Of a stretch of 42,948 nucleotides of DNA, positions 15,001 through 20,760 are shown piece after piece. The notes under the pieces are model-generated. The model was not told where the DNA came from. It did no database searches and saw nothing but the letters and a program-made list of their open reading frames with translations. The translations under genes and the position numbers were made by a program. Source of the DNA: a virus. Where the stretch lies: the IMG/VR virus record IMGVR_UViG_3300017969_000026, positions 1 to 42,948 of that record; one strand, given 5' to 3'. Positions within the stretch are counted from its first letter, which is position 1; the number at the start of each line of letters is the position of its first letter.

Positions 15001-15933
15001 GATGCACAGTTTGTTTGGGTAAGTGTAAACGGCGAATTGTTAATACCTAGCTTAGATTACTACGTTACTGACGACGGAACACGAGTTCGTATAGAAAGAA
15101 AGCTAAACGAAAACGATGTTGTTGATGTACTAAGTTTCTCAGCACCTTTGGCTACTGAAAGATTTGCATTTAGACAGTTTAAAGATATGCTTAATAGAAC
15201 ACACTTTAAACGTATTGATCAAAGCGAAGTTGAACTTACACAAGATCTAAACTATTATGATCTAAGAATTGAAGTAACTAATGGTGACTTGTTATCTGAA
15301 CCAAACAAAGCTCAAAACTTACCAGGGATTATTTGGATAAACAAAGAACGTATCGAATATCTTGTTAAAGAAGGTAATACACTGCGCCAGCTACGTAGAG
15401 GTACACTAGGTACAAGTGTAAACGAAAGTGTAGCAGCAGGAACAAAAGTCTATGACCAAGGCGCAAACAAAAATGTTCCTTACACAGATGAAACTATAAC
15501 TAAGATATATACTACAGACGGCAGTACAAGAATTATAGATTTAGATTTTGATCCAAGTACTTTTGCAGCTACATATAACACTGCACATGATCTTGAAATT
15601 AATCCGGAAGAATTTTTTGATGTATTCTATGAAGGCAGACGTTTAAGAAAGAATAGTATAGATAAGTTTAATCCTACCTTAGCATTAGATAGTGTAGACG
15701 GTGATGAAGTATTACCACCTGAATTTAGTGTCAACGGTAACATATTAACTATAAATGTACCTAATCCTGATACAGGATTGTACGAAGAAAATTACATACC
15801 TCCTGCAAATAAGCAGGTATTTGTAATAAGAAAACACGGCAAAGTTTGGAATGATCCAGATACAGCATTAAGCAAGAGCAACAATAATATCGCTAATTTC
15901 TTGCGTAGCGGCAGCATAAAGTTTATTGAATAA
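52..15933 (+). CDS. Giant virion structural protein, 5,293 aa
   Basis: One uninterrupted frame of 15.9 kb; a GGAGG at 35-39 precedes the ATG, which overlaps the previous stop. I recognise the N-terminal part and several Trp/Pro-rich stretches (NPWARYNRWFHKD near residue 445; PWEMLGITIKPDWWDSTYG near 1187) as typical of very large structural proteins of marine T4-like phages, but know no tested function. It is a mosaic of beta-type modules: a cupredoxin-like segment (about 194-333), five CBM5/12-like Trp/Tyr modules (from about 1488, 1745, 2329, 2969 and 3028), seven FG-GAP-like motifs (2163-3430), two blocks of G-GY...P repeats (about 3830-3915 and 4213-4280), and near the C-terminus several short modules with a V-V-NG or V-V-DG pattern followed by a DY-type strand, as in fibre proteins. 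There is no signal peptide or membrane segment. It is probably a baseplate or tail-fibre scaffold contacting the host surface. The role is inferred. Confidence 0.85.
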   Translation: MAIENQNDVPLPGDGEERRRSSDLLPRYFRTTANVNFLQATMDQLIQPGVAEKLNSYFGRKNAKAFLAGDNYTGDVSKQRENYQFEPAMVIKDELDNVTFYKDYNDITNQISVFGGDVRNHSSLYSQDYHPWNPHIDWDKFVNFREYYWLPTGPQVVDVLGQEQGIQSTYKVTLADQGDNVSYIFTPDGLTANPKLTLYRGQTYRFEINTPGHPMAIALSRSFTPGNSVITATREGVRGEGLFDASLFGDSYDVGEFIILPQEGGIEVGDDINTSELYPDGITKFDEEGIEIANVYVEEGTIEFTIPLNSPDYLFYISKNDLQTSGQIRIYDIEENTAINVEAEILGKKEYTSSNGIKFTNGLKVQFSGKVTPEKYAEGSYYVEGVGDEIKLVRDRDLILPSAYSTDQPVLFDSEGFDRLPFANQSSYAGEKDYIVINRASPDKNPWARYNRWFHKDVIQYAAEVNGQVSNVDQSARAKRPIIEFEAGLKLFNNGVFAKNDIDLIDDYTEDVFSTIEGQLGYNVDGVTLADGMRVLFTADKDILVNGKIYEVKYITVGNRRQLTLQEAVDTLPQELETVLITKGDKYAGTLFHYTGTEWKKSQEKTSTNIEPKFDLFDSKGNSFGDQLVYEANNFTGTKLFSYARGDGTVDNELGFSLTYQSIENSGDIVFDFNLLTDSFVYQDEEGFYTVSTDTAFLKKYNANRSYVYENSWTNEPVKMQQKIIRQYISTIGQSNNFEVDVVDNAANIQDLRVAVYVNKKLKFDLVDYELDRFNSRLFVRFYNELAEDDVVELRIKTKTTKNDNGYYEFPYNLERNPKNQDITQFTLGEVIDHVDSMIEDIIPFVGGYPGPSNLRDIKNINKFGKRFVKHTAPMNLAGYHLTSKEFNVINAIKNSKNDYAKFKRQFLQIAETLGYDGPIREHVNKILSELNKDKTPSMPYYFSDMVPIGANNVLTFEVLDPRNPYYALTQPFDPKELTNKSVQVYLNGNLLLITEDYTFDENGFVLVDAGQRIGDTIEVIEWESTDGAYIPPTPTKLGLYPVYKPEIFVDDTYLEPTKVIQGHDGSIVVAFDDFRDQLLLELERRIFNNIKLGYNKEIFDLTDYLPGTYRDTGIQLESLNNALLSDFVEWQQLVDSDYTENEFYSRDNQLTFNYSQMNDPEGNLLPGFWRGVYRKAYDTDRPHSHPWEMLGITIKPDWWDSTYGKAPYTLDNLILWEDLSEGLIKEPGNTRRDWRYARPNLLKNIPVDKNGKIRSPLSSNYAKNYIARNTRNKFAFGDVSPTESAWRRSSEYPFAIIRALILTKPNEIFGKAFDLSRIVKNIAGQKVYKDTGKFIELNKLTFANSYNRAERKITSGLVNYVFNYISANVDSVYSEYKNQLTTLTNQMGFKIGGFSDKSKFKLLLDSRTPYNQGNVFVPEENYKIFFNTSSPVANQIYSAVTVEKVTGGYRVRGYAFENPYFPYYQYIESNSDNVIIVGGVSETFQTWSPDTRFLQGVVIENAGIYYRTTSAFTSGAVFTLENLAKLPELPTTGGRRAIIRKTFRKVEKRINYGTQLRTSQEVVDFLLGYGQYLEDQGFVFDTYNNTTTDLDDWKYACKEFLFWTTQNWAAGTAISLSPAANVLQFRTDYAVVDNLFDNFYSYSILDADARQIDKSFDHTIRQQNSFGLVLKNTDQGIYQAQLPLVQKEHVCLLDNQTQFGDVIYQPSTGYRQERIKVLGYRSDNWTGGLDIPGFVYDDIDITVWEPYKDYTIGDLVKHKEFYYVALYNIPGEETFNNNVWQRLAEKPESQLMVNFDYKINQFADFYDLDSDNFDIGQQKLAQHLIGYQPRNYLANIVNDDVSQFKFYQGMIADKGTLNSLTKLFDALNSADKDSLEFFEEWAIELGQYGATDKYKDVDFILDEEKFRINPQPIELVDIKDASRIDNVIEIQPYEVYSKADDYQSKIFPKVADVKEFIKSAGYVRVEDIKYRIQDKDEFLDVTTDQVIIGDYVWVTDDNQSWNVYQLVDTPYNALSIVVEDEGADAIEASSSPFARVTLSKYVSNDLEVGDVVGVYNAGAIGLDYFCYVAEIDAKDIVLELPEGLEITPTEEEVNLLVAKFRSVRVSNTQELNTLIETYKSPNQKIWIDKLGESWSVIQNSQNYFEQQVLFNPTPISENYEKYGTSIAVSDDNRNFAAAAPDDNDGKVHLYKRSIETNNLVLGQSLVPPDDIRITDVTLTLGVPVNLAVDEQIKQGSAIGTVVEQVNAGTEIKLGDVFGVFTTGNGDLIKINGGVETSLGAGTEPVDVAVSQRAINFGKSVAVSPDGLYLAVGVPNAEEIKTRYKGDFDPFVNYGKNDIINFRESLYKANREIIPASAATTYNTFNSYKDIASAPDADSTLITLLLTGNPGLSGKPTDHFLLRAPFEAYLATEPGDQVGVTWNRYSNSNPTLNAYFPWDGDSGALTYDVITDTHTIVEKIDLVLYVDTFINTPQVGDFITTPTGSGQLYYIGIQDDSCVMYLTRVNGVFDNTGTAYVNDRDSMGIYQILADNIIDGLGGFWYFNVYSDNEKTVPLTYLNGSTWLDTGTGVIYNDIKIASDNRQINEYFNLQNLISTIGSYTGQQDQAGQILNLTYWGDNGNLPVKQEFSTDLFAVRMSKEYQSKITDENGAVLLDPVTGDNIEVRLNLYDLNDYVIDTDAAGFTFEQLNKKHEVVEIWDGYIDFEFTEFIGDDPYEPLVGSIITDIQTPFDEFGGLSLIKRTTSRAEVVRYQRDGFSVRVFLRNIEGDWSQLNNIARYEIRREPDPVLFPGEPARVMGRISSVEQDIALGTDLIGGLLIFRNADGNLPLRRGAQLLPSWQYSKIVDEEYWFYDEELKLGADVPANYPDYYNRDYTQVYSVTVDDFGDVKYDNEGVISIFKSNGRSGYSYVNSFVSERAATNKEYGTKIKMVQDGLDYTLFVSSTGDTGQLEIIKHGVPKDKLENFFGEWGPINEFEAGTIVENNGEYYEARRFVPQEEIPIDVSNTTYWNRISWRYGKDGDYKGLFANDPFLDYSPGEIVKYADPDDDSTLKLYKAITRVDGTQPFNSRDWEVVTSGEDYLGYLPNNSGTLYENEFVFSPKWPLTQFAKNFDVSKDGKTLVVLNEHKVEVKVKAIDTDNDTIVLSDDSSTAWMSIGMPIRIRIPAAIDSAGAAAQVGLSEGVTYYVHSILNDKEFRIANNYFNDDAGGIDPTLNVDTPDSTWEYLALDEYGEGFYITDFTVSDTITSIGIYKLDGNKYMFKQIIEDTSSKDGIYHDIAISDDGKFLAISEPFNDSKNIDQGRVLVYKENAQGQFTDPVILYSPNNEQSELFGYNIDFSQNELVITSKNGDIVSPTTFDGTSLGNTETVTSFDSGFTTFNNININSGAVFVFENLNDEFVFAERFSYAGETETFGEILLINDNHTYVGMPRITKETYEGEIIDYRKPFNKSAWNIIREPVDTVDISKIEGAFLYNKKTNTKLTDLDFVDIIQGKFPGVAEEEIDYKTPWDPARYNVTPIAGMFDEADPWGPSHVGEVWYDISRTKFINAYQGDSVHQVNNFNKLMPGYEVVVYEWVESDYIPSAWDDLSGTDAGIAVNVSGQSAYADAQYTQVINYDETTQTFGSKFYFWVRNKTDVPVNKSRILSVNDLARIISDPAGSGYRHLAIHAQDRFIVHNVDSFLNDKNVVLNVKWLNNENAEQNIHTQYQIMSDGLATSVLNEETERKWFDSLIGYDEQSRQVPDPNLPVKLKYGNRFSPRQGMFVNKTEALKQVIERINLVLIEKLIVDDFNLSPLTSAQVKPSKFTNLYDYEIDTLEELRFIGTSKVTQAQLTPIVSNGKITRVEIIDAGRGYKDINFDPETDTVRKGPTVEIVGQGSGAELQTYINNLGQVTSVEIISQGENYTDTTRLIVRRLSVLVNADSSVYGKWSIYDWDNTSSEWFRKRVQEFDTKLFWDYADWYADGYNAFTDINDKLEGTYQLYGLDNNLGDIVKINSVGSGGWLLLRKIDNQDTEDFTINYETVGRQNGTIQFKESLYDLLNNSIGFDTRSFDSYFYDNQPIKELRIILDTIRDNIFVDELAVEYNKLWFASLRYVFSEQSYVDWAFKTSFVKAKHNLGILEQDITFNNDTLPSYEAYIEETKPYRSSIREYVSDYEALDETQSKITDFDLAPYYDTVKKGINVADVVVKNDVLVTDNDKINQLPRRDFRDNVGYEVTEIRIANPGSKFTFTPKVYIEGGGGTGATAQAYLGRGSITKIEVTNPGSGYLSAPTIRIVGSQAEDGEAASASVIIGNSKVRTAHMRVKFDRTSGNMYILNLDSVETFVGTGSRTVYNLEWPIANDNRKIKIFVDGVQLLRSEFTYYNRVNSNTGYERTQGVIEFTTPPVLNAVITVEYDKSVDMLHAQDRINFFYNPETGMLGKELGQLMDGVDYGGVQVRSFEFTGPSGWDSDVWYSTTWDSYVNTFEDEVFVFDGSTVSIRLSTPLENGVNYNVYIRLLGETEYTRIDGQTLDSSNTEYDGPWIETIIGDGVTQDIFLDELGIIVKDGDSIIIRKETSDGSFEPDELSYDTALSGGDLQYQTAKGIAAEEIIIDGDGFVTPMTSKGPEELVPGQLVDSLDIKVFERETDGQGLIYVQTFVLGEDDHEFDLKIIPASAESVIVKLDDQVLGQDQYNIDWATNKLSFNSPDLVANQVLSIIAVGKGQKQILDTGRTVAGFEQSDYLTSVKFQENMSLYVTLNGVPAEAILVEADDSYPNFGGNTLVRFVTDPDEGDVIDYIIFSADEELNYSQMARSEFKGDGSTNTFELPVTPLYQTPPEYKMLVRVGNKILNPGYNAEYVVPESRQRQYQIELFQKPASSITNVENTVKPYINGQPITFPQQWTFDSANSIIELLPGVGQPGDVLEVYIVGDGEYTIENNQISFVDTPGYDVPIEIITFTNHNILQSERISYDVAARSTLTTGSKEYSTYHRLTTGEILLRKPVIDAQFVWVSVNGELLIPSLDYYVTDDGTRVRIERKLNENDVVDVLSFSAPLATERFAFRQFKDMLNRTHFKRIDQSEVELTQDLNYYDLRIEVTNGDLLSEPNKAQNLPGIIWINKERIEYLVKEGNTLRQLRRGTLGTSVNESVAAGTKVYDQGANKNVPYTDETITKIYTTDGSTRIIDLDFDPSTFAATYNTAHDLEINPEEFFDVFYEGRRLRKNSIDKFNPTLALDSVDGDEVLPPEFSVNGNILTINVPNPDTGLYEENYIPPANKQVFVIRKHGKVWNDPDTALSKSNNNIANFLRSGSIKFIE
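628..1050 (+). other. Cupredoxin-like segment in the giant structural protein
   Basis: Residues about 194-333 follow the cupredoxin layout: PKLTLYRGQTYRFEI, then a GHPMAI strand with His213, a beta-rich middle, then PDYLFYISKNDLQTSGQIRI. In copper-binding members the last part carries Cys, His and Met ligands (a C..H..M pattern). Here the equivalent stretch has no Cys and no His, so it is probably a structural relic of the fold. The domain call is by eye. Confidence 0.45.
6538..10335 (+). other. Seven FG-GAP-like beta-propeller motifs with long insertions
   Basis: Motifs of the type F/Y-G-x-S-V-A-V-S-x-D-G followed by a hydrophobic strand occur near residues 2163 (YGTSIAVSDD), 2297 (FGKSVAVSPDG), 2924 (YGTKIKMVQDG), 3107 (FAKNFDVSKDG), 3274 (YHDIAISDDG), 3331 (FGYNIDFSQN) and 3413 (FGEILLINDN). 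Several are followed by a G-x-V-x-V-Y strand. Seven such motifs would suit a seven-bladed propeller, with large insertions between blades 2-3 and 3-5. The fold is inferred from pattern only. Confidence 0.45.
11540..11790 (+). other. G-x-GY / P-x-V-x-I repeat pair in the giant protein
   Basis: Two consecutive copies of an I/V-T-x-V-E-I-I-x-x-G-x-x-Y pattern (ITRVEIIDAGRGY, then VTSVEIISQGENY) flank a PTVEIVGQGSGAE strand. A second pair occurs at 12688-12890. Such repeats are frequent in phage fibre proteins, where they form beta structures. Confidence 0.5.
12688..12890 (+). other. Second G-x-GY repeat pair in the giant protein
   Basis: VTEIRIANPGSKF then ITKIEVTNPGSGY, each followed by a P-x-V/I-x-I strand, with a glycine-rich GGGGTGATAQAYLG link between them. 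It matches the pair at 11540-11790 and supports an internally repetitive, fibre-like shaft. Confidence 0.5.
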
Positions 15934-15936
15934 ATA
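15929..15936 (+). promoter_or_regulatory. T4-late-type promoter box (AATAAATA)
   Basis: AATAAATA matches the T4 late consensus TATAAATA at 7 of 8 positions. It spans the stop codon of the giant gene and lies 18 bases before the next ATG, with an AGGAAA ribosome site between them. The spacing leaves room for a short leader. Similar boxes occur at 20726 and 23217, each in front of a structural gene. Confidence 0.5.
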
Positions 15937-15954
15937 CATTGTAGGAAACAGAAA

Positions 15955-16560
15955 ATGACTGATAAAATAAACGATAAAAACGGTGTGCTTTTACAAGGAC
16001 ACATAAAGATTAGTGATCCAGAAACTGGAAAAGTTCTGGTGAATAAACGAAATGCAATACACTATGAAAACATGAGTATTGCATTAGCAGAAAGCATAAC
16101 CAATGCAGGACAAGGTTTTATCTATGAAATGAGTTTTGGTAACGGCGGTACTAGTGTTGATCCTACAGGCATTATTACATACCTCACTCCAAACTCTACA
16201 GGAACAAATGCAAGTTTATACAACCAAACGTATACAAAAGTAGTAGATGATAGATCAGTCAACAATACAGATCCTGCAAGAAATAAACTAGAAACAAGAC
16301 ACGTAAGTGGTACAAATTATACAGATGTAGTTGTAAGTTGTTTGTTAGACTACGGTGAACCAGACGGACAGGATGCATTTGATACTGCAAACGACTTAAC
16401 AAACAATTATATTTTTGATGAACTAGGACTAAGAGCATACGATCCTAGCGGCTCAGGAAGGTTGCTAACACATGTAATTTTTCACCCTGTGCAGAAATCA
16501 TTAAACAGATTGATTCAAATTGATTATACAGTTAGAATCCAGAGCTTGTCGGGTGTATAA
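15955..16560 (+). CDS. Putative virion structural protein, 201 aa
   Basis: A soluble, beta-rich protein with no signal peptide or membrane segment, lying between the giant structural gene and the collar-domain fibre gene. The ribosome site is AGGAAA at 15943-15948. The start region reads GVLLQGHIKISDPETGKVL, followed by an Asn/Thr/Gly-rich middle and a conserved-looking end (FDELGLRAYD ... VIFHPVQKS ... IDYTVRIQS). That shape, with a central FGNGG turn and a C-terminal IDYTVRI strand, is familiar from small neck/baseplate-associated proteins of marine T4-like phages, but no specific function can be named. A T4-late-like box just upstream fits late expression. The structural role is inferred mainly from position. 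Confidence 0.7.
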   Translation: MTDKINDKNGVLLQGHIKISDPETGKVLVNKRNAIHYENMSIALAESITNAGQGFIYEMSFGNGGTSVDPTGIITYLTPNSTGTNASLYNQTYTKVVDDRSVNNTDPARNKLETRHVSGTNYTDVVVSCLLDYGEPDGQDAFDTANDLTNNYIFDELGLRAYDPSGSGRLLTHVIFHPVQKSLNRLIQIDYTVRIQSLSGV

Positions 16561-16570
16561 GGAGCAGTAG

Positions 16571-18646
16571 ATGGCATATACAGTAAGATACACCGACGAA
16601 GCAAATAAGGGCGTTATCCAAGTTGAAGATAACACAATTAACCAGGATACAAGTTTGCAGCTTCCTGGCAGATTTACAACAAACTACGGCGCTGCTATAG
16701 CAGAAGACTTACTGCATCTTTTAGAAAATTTTGCAAACAATACTTCACCGCTAAAACCGGTTGAAGGACAACTGTGGTACGACACAACGGAAGGTGTTGA
16801 TCAACTAAAAATTTATGACGGAACAACATGGATTTCAGCGTCAGGTTTGAAGAAAAGTAATTTAGAACCTGCTGCTAGTAACTCTAATGCAGGCGACCTG
16901 TGGGTTGACATTGATAACCAACAGTTATACTTGTACACTGGTTCAAACTGGATCCTAGTTGGTCCTAGTTATTCGGACGGTCTTGTAACAGGTGCAACTC
17001 CGGTTACTCTTACAGGACAGGATAATATAGACTATACAGTATTGCGTATTGACATTAGAGACGTAACAGTTGCTATTATTAGTGACGCAGAATTTAGTCT
17101 AAAAACACAGATTTTTGGTTTTGATAGTGTATCTAAAGGTATAAATCTTGCAAATCCAAGTCTCAACGATGATTACCAGTTTGTAGGCCTTGCGTCAAGA
17201 GCAGCAGCATTAAAAGTTACTAACAGTCCGTTGACAGCATCAGGCATTGAAACAGTTAACGCAAATAACTTTTTAAGAGGCGATGCACCTTCTACAACAG
17301 ACAGTCAAATGCGTATTAAAAACAACCAAGGTATACAAATTGGTGAAGGTGGCCAGCTAACATTTCAAGTTGAAGGCGAGGCAGGTATTATACAACACAA
17401 CACGTCAGGTAGTAACATTGATGTACGTGTACGTAGTGGCTCTAGCACAAACACTGTTCTACGCATTGACAGTGACGGGTTTGTAGGCGTTAACAATACA
17501 GCTCCTGACGAAGCATTAGATGTTATTGGTAACATACAGGTTGCTAGTACTCCAGGAGATGCTGAAAATACTGGTAAAATTAAAGTAGAAAGCACTACAA
17601 ATAGTTCTAGTATTGGAACAGGTAGTATTATTACAAAAGGTGGTATAGGTGTTGCATTAAACGCATATATAGGTGCTAACTTAGATGTTGGCGGTATATT
17701 ATCAACTGGTAATATTGTTCCGGATATTAACGGCGGACGCAACGTAGGTAATAACCTAAATAGATATGACCAAATGTATGCTAATACATTCTTTGGAAAC
17801 TTACAAGGTAATGTTTCTGGTACAGTTTCAGGTAAAGCAGGTTCGGCAGATAGACTTTCTAGTGCTACACAATTTGCTATGACCGGAGATGTAAGTGCAT
17901 CAAGTTTTGCCTTTGACGGTAAAACAGGCGAAGGTACTAAAACGTTTGTTACAACTATTAGTAACGCATTTGTAAGTAATAAAGAAAGTATACAAAACGG
18001 TTTGCCGGGAGATGAGATTCTATTAAACAAAACGTCAGGCGACGGCCAAGGATTGTATAGAATTAGTAAACAAAACTTCTTAAAAACAATACCGTTAATA
18101 CCAGCTGGTACAATTGTTCCGTTTGGAGGAACAACATTGCCAACTGGTTGGTTATTTTGTGACGGAAGTGAAATACGTAAATCAGAATTTAGCCAGTTGT
18201 TTTTAGCAATTGGATTTAATTTTAAAGATCCTGATCAGTTATCTGATAGTGGTGTTAACTTTTTTGCATTACCTGATTTAAGAGGTAGATTCCCGTTAGG
18301 CTTAGACCAAATGGGTATATCACCTAATGCTAACAGAGTAACAGGCCCAGGCGCAGCAGAAATTGGTAACAGTGCTGGTTCAGAAAACGTTACAATTGCT
18401 GTTGATAACTTACCAGAACACGAACACGATATGAGAGGTTCGGATAATGCACAGTATTATGCAGTTAGAGACAATGCAGGCGTTCCTGATGACCCACAAG
18501 CGATTCAGTTTGATGCTCCGCAAGGTACACTAGCTGGACAAGCTCTACCTTCAAGTGGTGGCGTAAAAACAACAGGAGTGTTAGGTACACCGATTGATAC
18601 AATGAATCCGTACTTAGCAGTAAATTATATTATATACACTGGATAA
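16571..18646 (+). CDS. Tail fibre-like protein with C-terminal phage tail-collar domain
   Basis: This 691-residue protein has three parts. Residues 1-140 form a module shared with the next two fibre genes (LLENFANN ... GQLWYDTTEG ... LKIYDGTTW, then a second GDLWVDI ... LYLYTGSNW). The middle (about 310-480) is a repetitive fibre shaft with LDVIGNIQVAS and GNLQGNVSGTVSGKAG-type stretches. The C-terminal part is a phage tail-collar domain (PF07484 type): PAGTIVPFGG ... PTGWLFCDGS near 512-535, LPDLRGRFPLG near 570, then LPEHEHDM near 615 and a closing MNPYLAVNYIIYTG. Collar domains occur in T4 gp12-type short tail fibres and other receptor-contacting fibres. An AAGGAG lies before the ATG, 10 bases after the preceding gene. 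It likely acts in host recognition or at the baseplate edge. Confidence 0.88.
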   Translation: MAYTVRYTDEANKGVIQVEDNTINQDTSLQLPGRFTTNYGAAIAEDLLHLLENFANNTSPLKPVEGQLWYDTTEGVDQLKIYDGTTWISASGLKKSNLEPAASNSNAGDLWVDIDNQQLYLYTGSNWILVGPSYSDGLVTGATPVTLTGQDNIDYTVLRIDIRDVTVAIISDAEFSLKTQIFGFDSVSKGINLANPSLNDDYQFVGLASRAAALKVTNSPLTASGIETVNANNFLRGDAPSTTDSQMRIKNNQGIQIGEGGQLTFQVEGEAGIIQHNTSGSNIDVRVRSGSSTNTVLRIDSDGFVGVNNTAPDEALDVIGNIQVASTPGDAENTGKIKVESTTNSSSIGTGSIITKGGIGVALNAYIGANLDVGGILSTGNIVPDINGGRNVGNNLNRYDQMYANTFFGNLQGNVSGTVSGKAGSADRLSSATQFAMTGDVSASSFAFDGKTGEGTKTFVTTISNAFVSNKESIQNGLPGDEILLNKTSGDGQGLYRISKQNFLKTIPLIPAGTIVPFGGTTLPTGWLFCDGSEIRKSEFSQLFLAIGFNFKDPDQLSDSGVNFFALPDLRGRFPLGLDQMGISPNANRVTGPGAAEIGNSAGSENVTIAVDNLPEHEHDMRGSDNAQYYAVRDNAGVPDDPQAIQFDAPQGTLAGQALPSSGGVKTTGVLGTPIDTMNPYLAVNYIIYTG

Positions 18647-18651
18647 TAAAG

Positions 18652-20718
18652 ATGAGTTATAAATTAAACAAAACTGACGGAACACTACTAGTAGACTTAA
18701 TTGACGGACAGATAGACAATCAGTCCACAAATCTTATATTAGTTGGTAGAAACTATGAAGGTTTTGGAGAATTTATTAATGAAAACTTTATTAAAATGCT
18801 CGAAAACTTTTCAAACACATCTGCACCTAGTAATCCGTTACAGGGGCAACTATGGTGGGATACAAGCGATCAGCGTCTTATGGTGTATGACGGTGAAGTA
18901 TGGAAAGCATCGGGTGGTCCGTTTGTACAACCAGAAGCACCAACAATGGTTGCAGGTGACCTTTGGATTAATAATCTAACAAACCAATTGTATTTTTATG
19001 ACGGTACAGAACTTGTACTTGCAGGACCAATTTATAGTTCTTTGCAAAAAGAAACAGGATTTGAAGTTGATACTATTATTGACCAACAATCTCGTTCACG
19101 TACAGTTGCACTTTTAAAAGTTGGTGGTAACTTAGTAGGTGTGTTTAGTGATCTTGAATTTACTCCACAATATTCTGAGCGTATACAAGGACTAGTTACA
19201 GATGATAATCCAGACGGTATTATTAAAGAAGGCTTTAATATAATTGATGCTGCTAACTTTAAATTCCACGGCACTTCTACAAGTGCAAACGCACTTCTTA
19301 CAGCAGACGGAGAAGTACGTACAGTTGAACAGTTCCTACCTTCAGAAGTTGACGCTGTTGCACAAGGTACAATCACAATTAACAACCAAGGTGGTTTGAT
19401 CCTTGGTACTGCACCAAACGTTGCTCATAAGATTTTAGGCGGTAACTATTTTATTGAGAACCAAGTTACAGACAGTGATATTACTATTAGAACAAAAAGT
19501 AGTACACTAGACCTTGCAGTTGATAGTATCTATATAGATGCACAAAATAACAGAGTAGGTATTTTTAATAGTAATCCTGAGGCTATGTTACATATAGGTG
19601 GCAATGAAGGAATATATGACAATACACCTAAGGATGTTATTATTGAAGGCAATCTAACAGTACGTGGTACACAAACAGTTTTAGATAGCCAAACATTACG
19701 TGTTGAAGATATTAACATTGAATTAGGCCGTGGCGAAGACAGTGCCAACTTACCAGATGCACAAGTTGATGGCGGCGGCATTATATTATTAGCAGAAAAC
19801 AGTAATAAAACACTAACATGGACAAGTGCTACAGATTCTTGGACAAGTTCGGAACATTTTGACTTAGTTTCGGGCAAGTCTTATAAAATTAACGGCGATG
19901 CAAAATTAAGTGCTAATAGATTAGAAAACGATATTATATATGCTGAAGGTTTGATTAGGATTGGCACACTCCAATATTTAAATGTTGATAATCTTAATTT
20001 CAACGGTAACACAATTACATCAAACGGGCAAAGTTTACGTGTAGACAGTGCTGGAACAATACTACTTAGAAACGTTTCGTTTGTTACTGACGGCCCTGGT
20101 ACAAATGCACCTAACTACAACTTCTTTAGCAGTCCGCAAACTTATAAGTATCCAGTATCAATGGGGGTTAATTTACCTAATCCTAACCCTACAGACGATC
20201 CAGCAAGAATTACAAATACAGGTAAAGCACTAGTAACAGGTGCAGCTACACCTATTAGTAAAAATAGAGCAATTGCTCTTGGAGACGAAACAGTTGAAGA
20301 TACTGACGATACGTTAGCAACTAAAGGTTATGTAGATTATGAAATTGAAACACAACCTATTGTGTTTAGTTTAGATATTACAAACTTAGATGACGTAGAC
20401 ATTTGTAATCACTTACAAGCAATGTTTCCTGCAGAAAAGAAAATTGCAGGAAGTTACGCATTTATTTCAACAACAACAGCAGCATCATCTGTTGCCAGTA
20501 ATATTGATGTAGATGCAGTAAAAAATATTAGTTTTGTTGCTGTTGACAGTAACGGAACACAAAATGAATCAGTAATGCAAGACATTGCATTTTTCCCAGC
20601 TAGTGGTAATGTTGAAATTACTGTTAGCAGAGGACTAAAACGGTTTGAGGTAGTTGAAACTGGCGGAGTAAATATATGGGATCCGACAACAGTACAGAAC
20701 CTTGATCCAGGAATATAA
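18652..20718 (+). CDS. Tail fibre-like virion protein, 688 aa (paralogue 2)
   Basis: Residues 1-200 are paralogous to the proteins starting at 16571 and 20761: a VGRNYEGFGEFINENF helix, LLENF-like MLENFSN, GQLWWDTSDQ, LMVYDGEVW, then GDLWINN ... LYFYDGTEL. Near residue 333 it carries the GNLTVRGTQTVLDSQTL ... DINIELG pattern, followed by a DGGGIILL strand, that recurs in marine T4-like phage structural proteins. Near 557 a TKGYVDYEI helix precedes a C-terminal domain that is not of the collar type. The start is 5 bases after the previous stop with only a weak ribosome site (ATAAAG), suggesting translational coupling. A structural fibre role is well supported by family resemblance; the exact position in the virion is unknown. 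Confidence 0.82.
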   Translation: MSYKLNKTDGTLLVDLIDGQIDNQSTNLILVGRNYEGFGEFINENFIKMLENFSNTSAPSNPLQGQLWWDTSDQRLMVYDGEVWKASGGPFVQPEAPTMVAGDLWINNLTNQLYFYDGTELVLAGPIYSSLQKETGFEVDTIIDQQSRSRTVALLKVGGNLVGVFSDLEFTPQYSERIQGLVTDDNPDGIIKEGFNIIDAANFKFHGTSTSANALLTADGEVRTVEQFLPSEVDAVAQGTITINNQGGLILGTAPNVAHKILGGNYFIENQVTDSDITIRTKSSTLDLAVDSIYIDAQNNRVGIFNSNPEAMLHIGGNEGIYDNTPKDVIIEGNLTVRGTQTVLDSQTLRVEDINIELGRGEDSANLPDAQVDGGGIILLAENSNKTLTWTSATDSWTSSEHFDLVSGKSYKINGDAKLSANRLENDIIYAEGLIRIGTLQYLNVDNLNFNGNTITSNGQSLRVDSAGTILLRNVSFVTDGPGTNAPNYNFFSSPQTYKYPVSMGVNLPNPNPTDDPARITNTGKALVTGAATPISKNRAIALGDETVEDTDDTLATKGYVDYEIETQPIVFSLDITNLDDVDICNHLQAMFPAEKKIAGSYAFISTTTAASSVASNIDVDAVKNISFVAVDSNGTQNESVMQDIAFFPASGNVEITVSRGLKRFEVVETGGVNIWDPTTVQNLDPGI

Positions 20719-20725
20719 GAATTGC

Positions 20726-20733
20726 GATAAATA
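20726..20733 (+). promoter_or_regulatory. T4-late-type promoter box (GATAAATA)
   Basis: GATAAATA matches TATAAATA at 7 of 8 positions and sits in the 42-base gap between two fibre genes, 27 bases before the ATG at 20761. AGGGG at 20749-20753 is the ribosome site. This is one of the few true intergenic gaps in the structural module, which fits a promoter. Confidence 0.55.
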
Positions 20734-20760
20734 ATATATAAAGCATTTAGGGGTAACAGA

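Noticed and set aside
52-15933. Possibility that the giant frame is an assembly artefact joining several genes
   Set aside because: No internal ribosome-site-plus-ATG boundary with domain change was convincing, codon use looks uniform, and no stop appears in 5,293 codons; one real gene is simpler.
17365-18030. Open frame of 221 codons on the minus strand
   Set aside because: It lies wholly inside the collar-domain fibre gene, its translation is Leu/Pro/Ser-rich with no domain, and no ribosome site or promoter fits. It is a shadow of the + strand gene.
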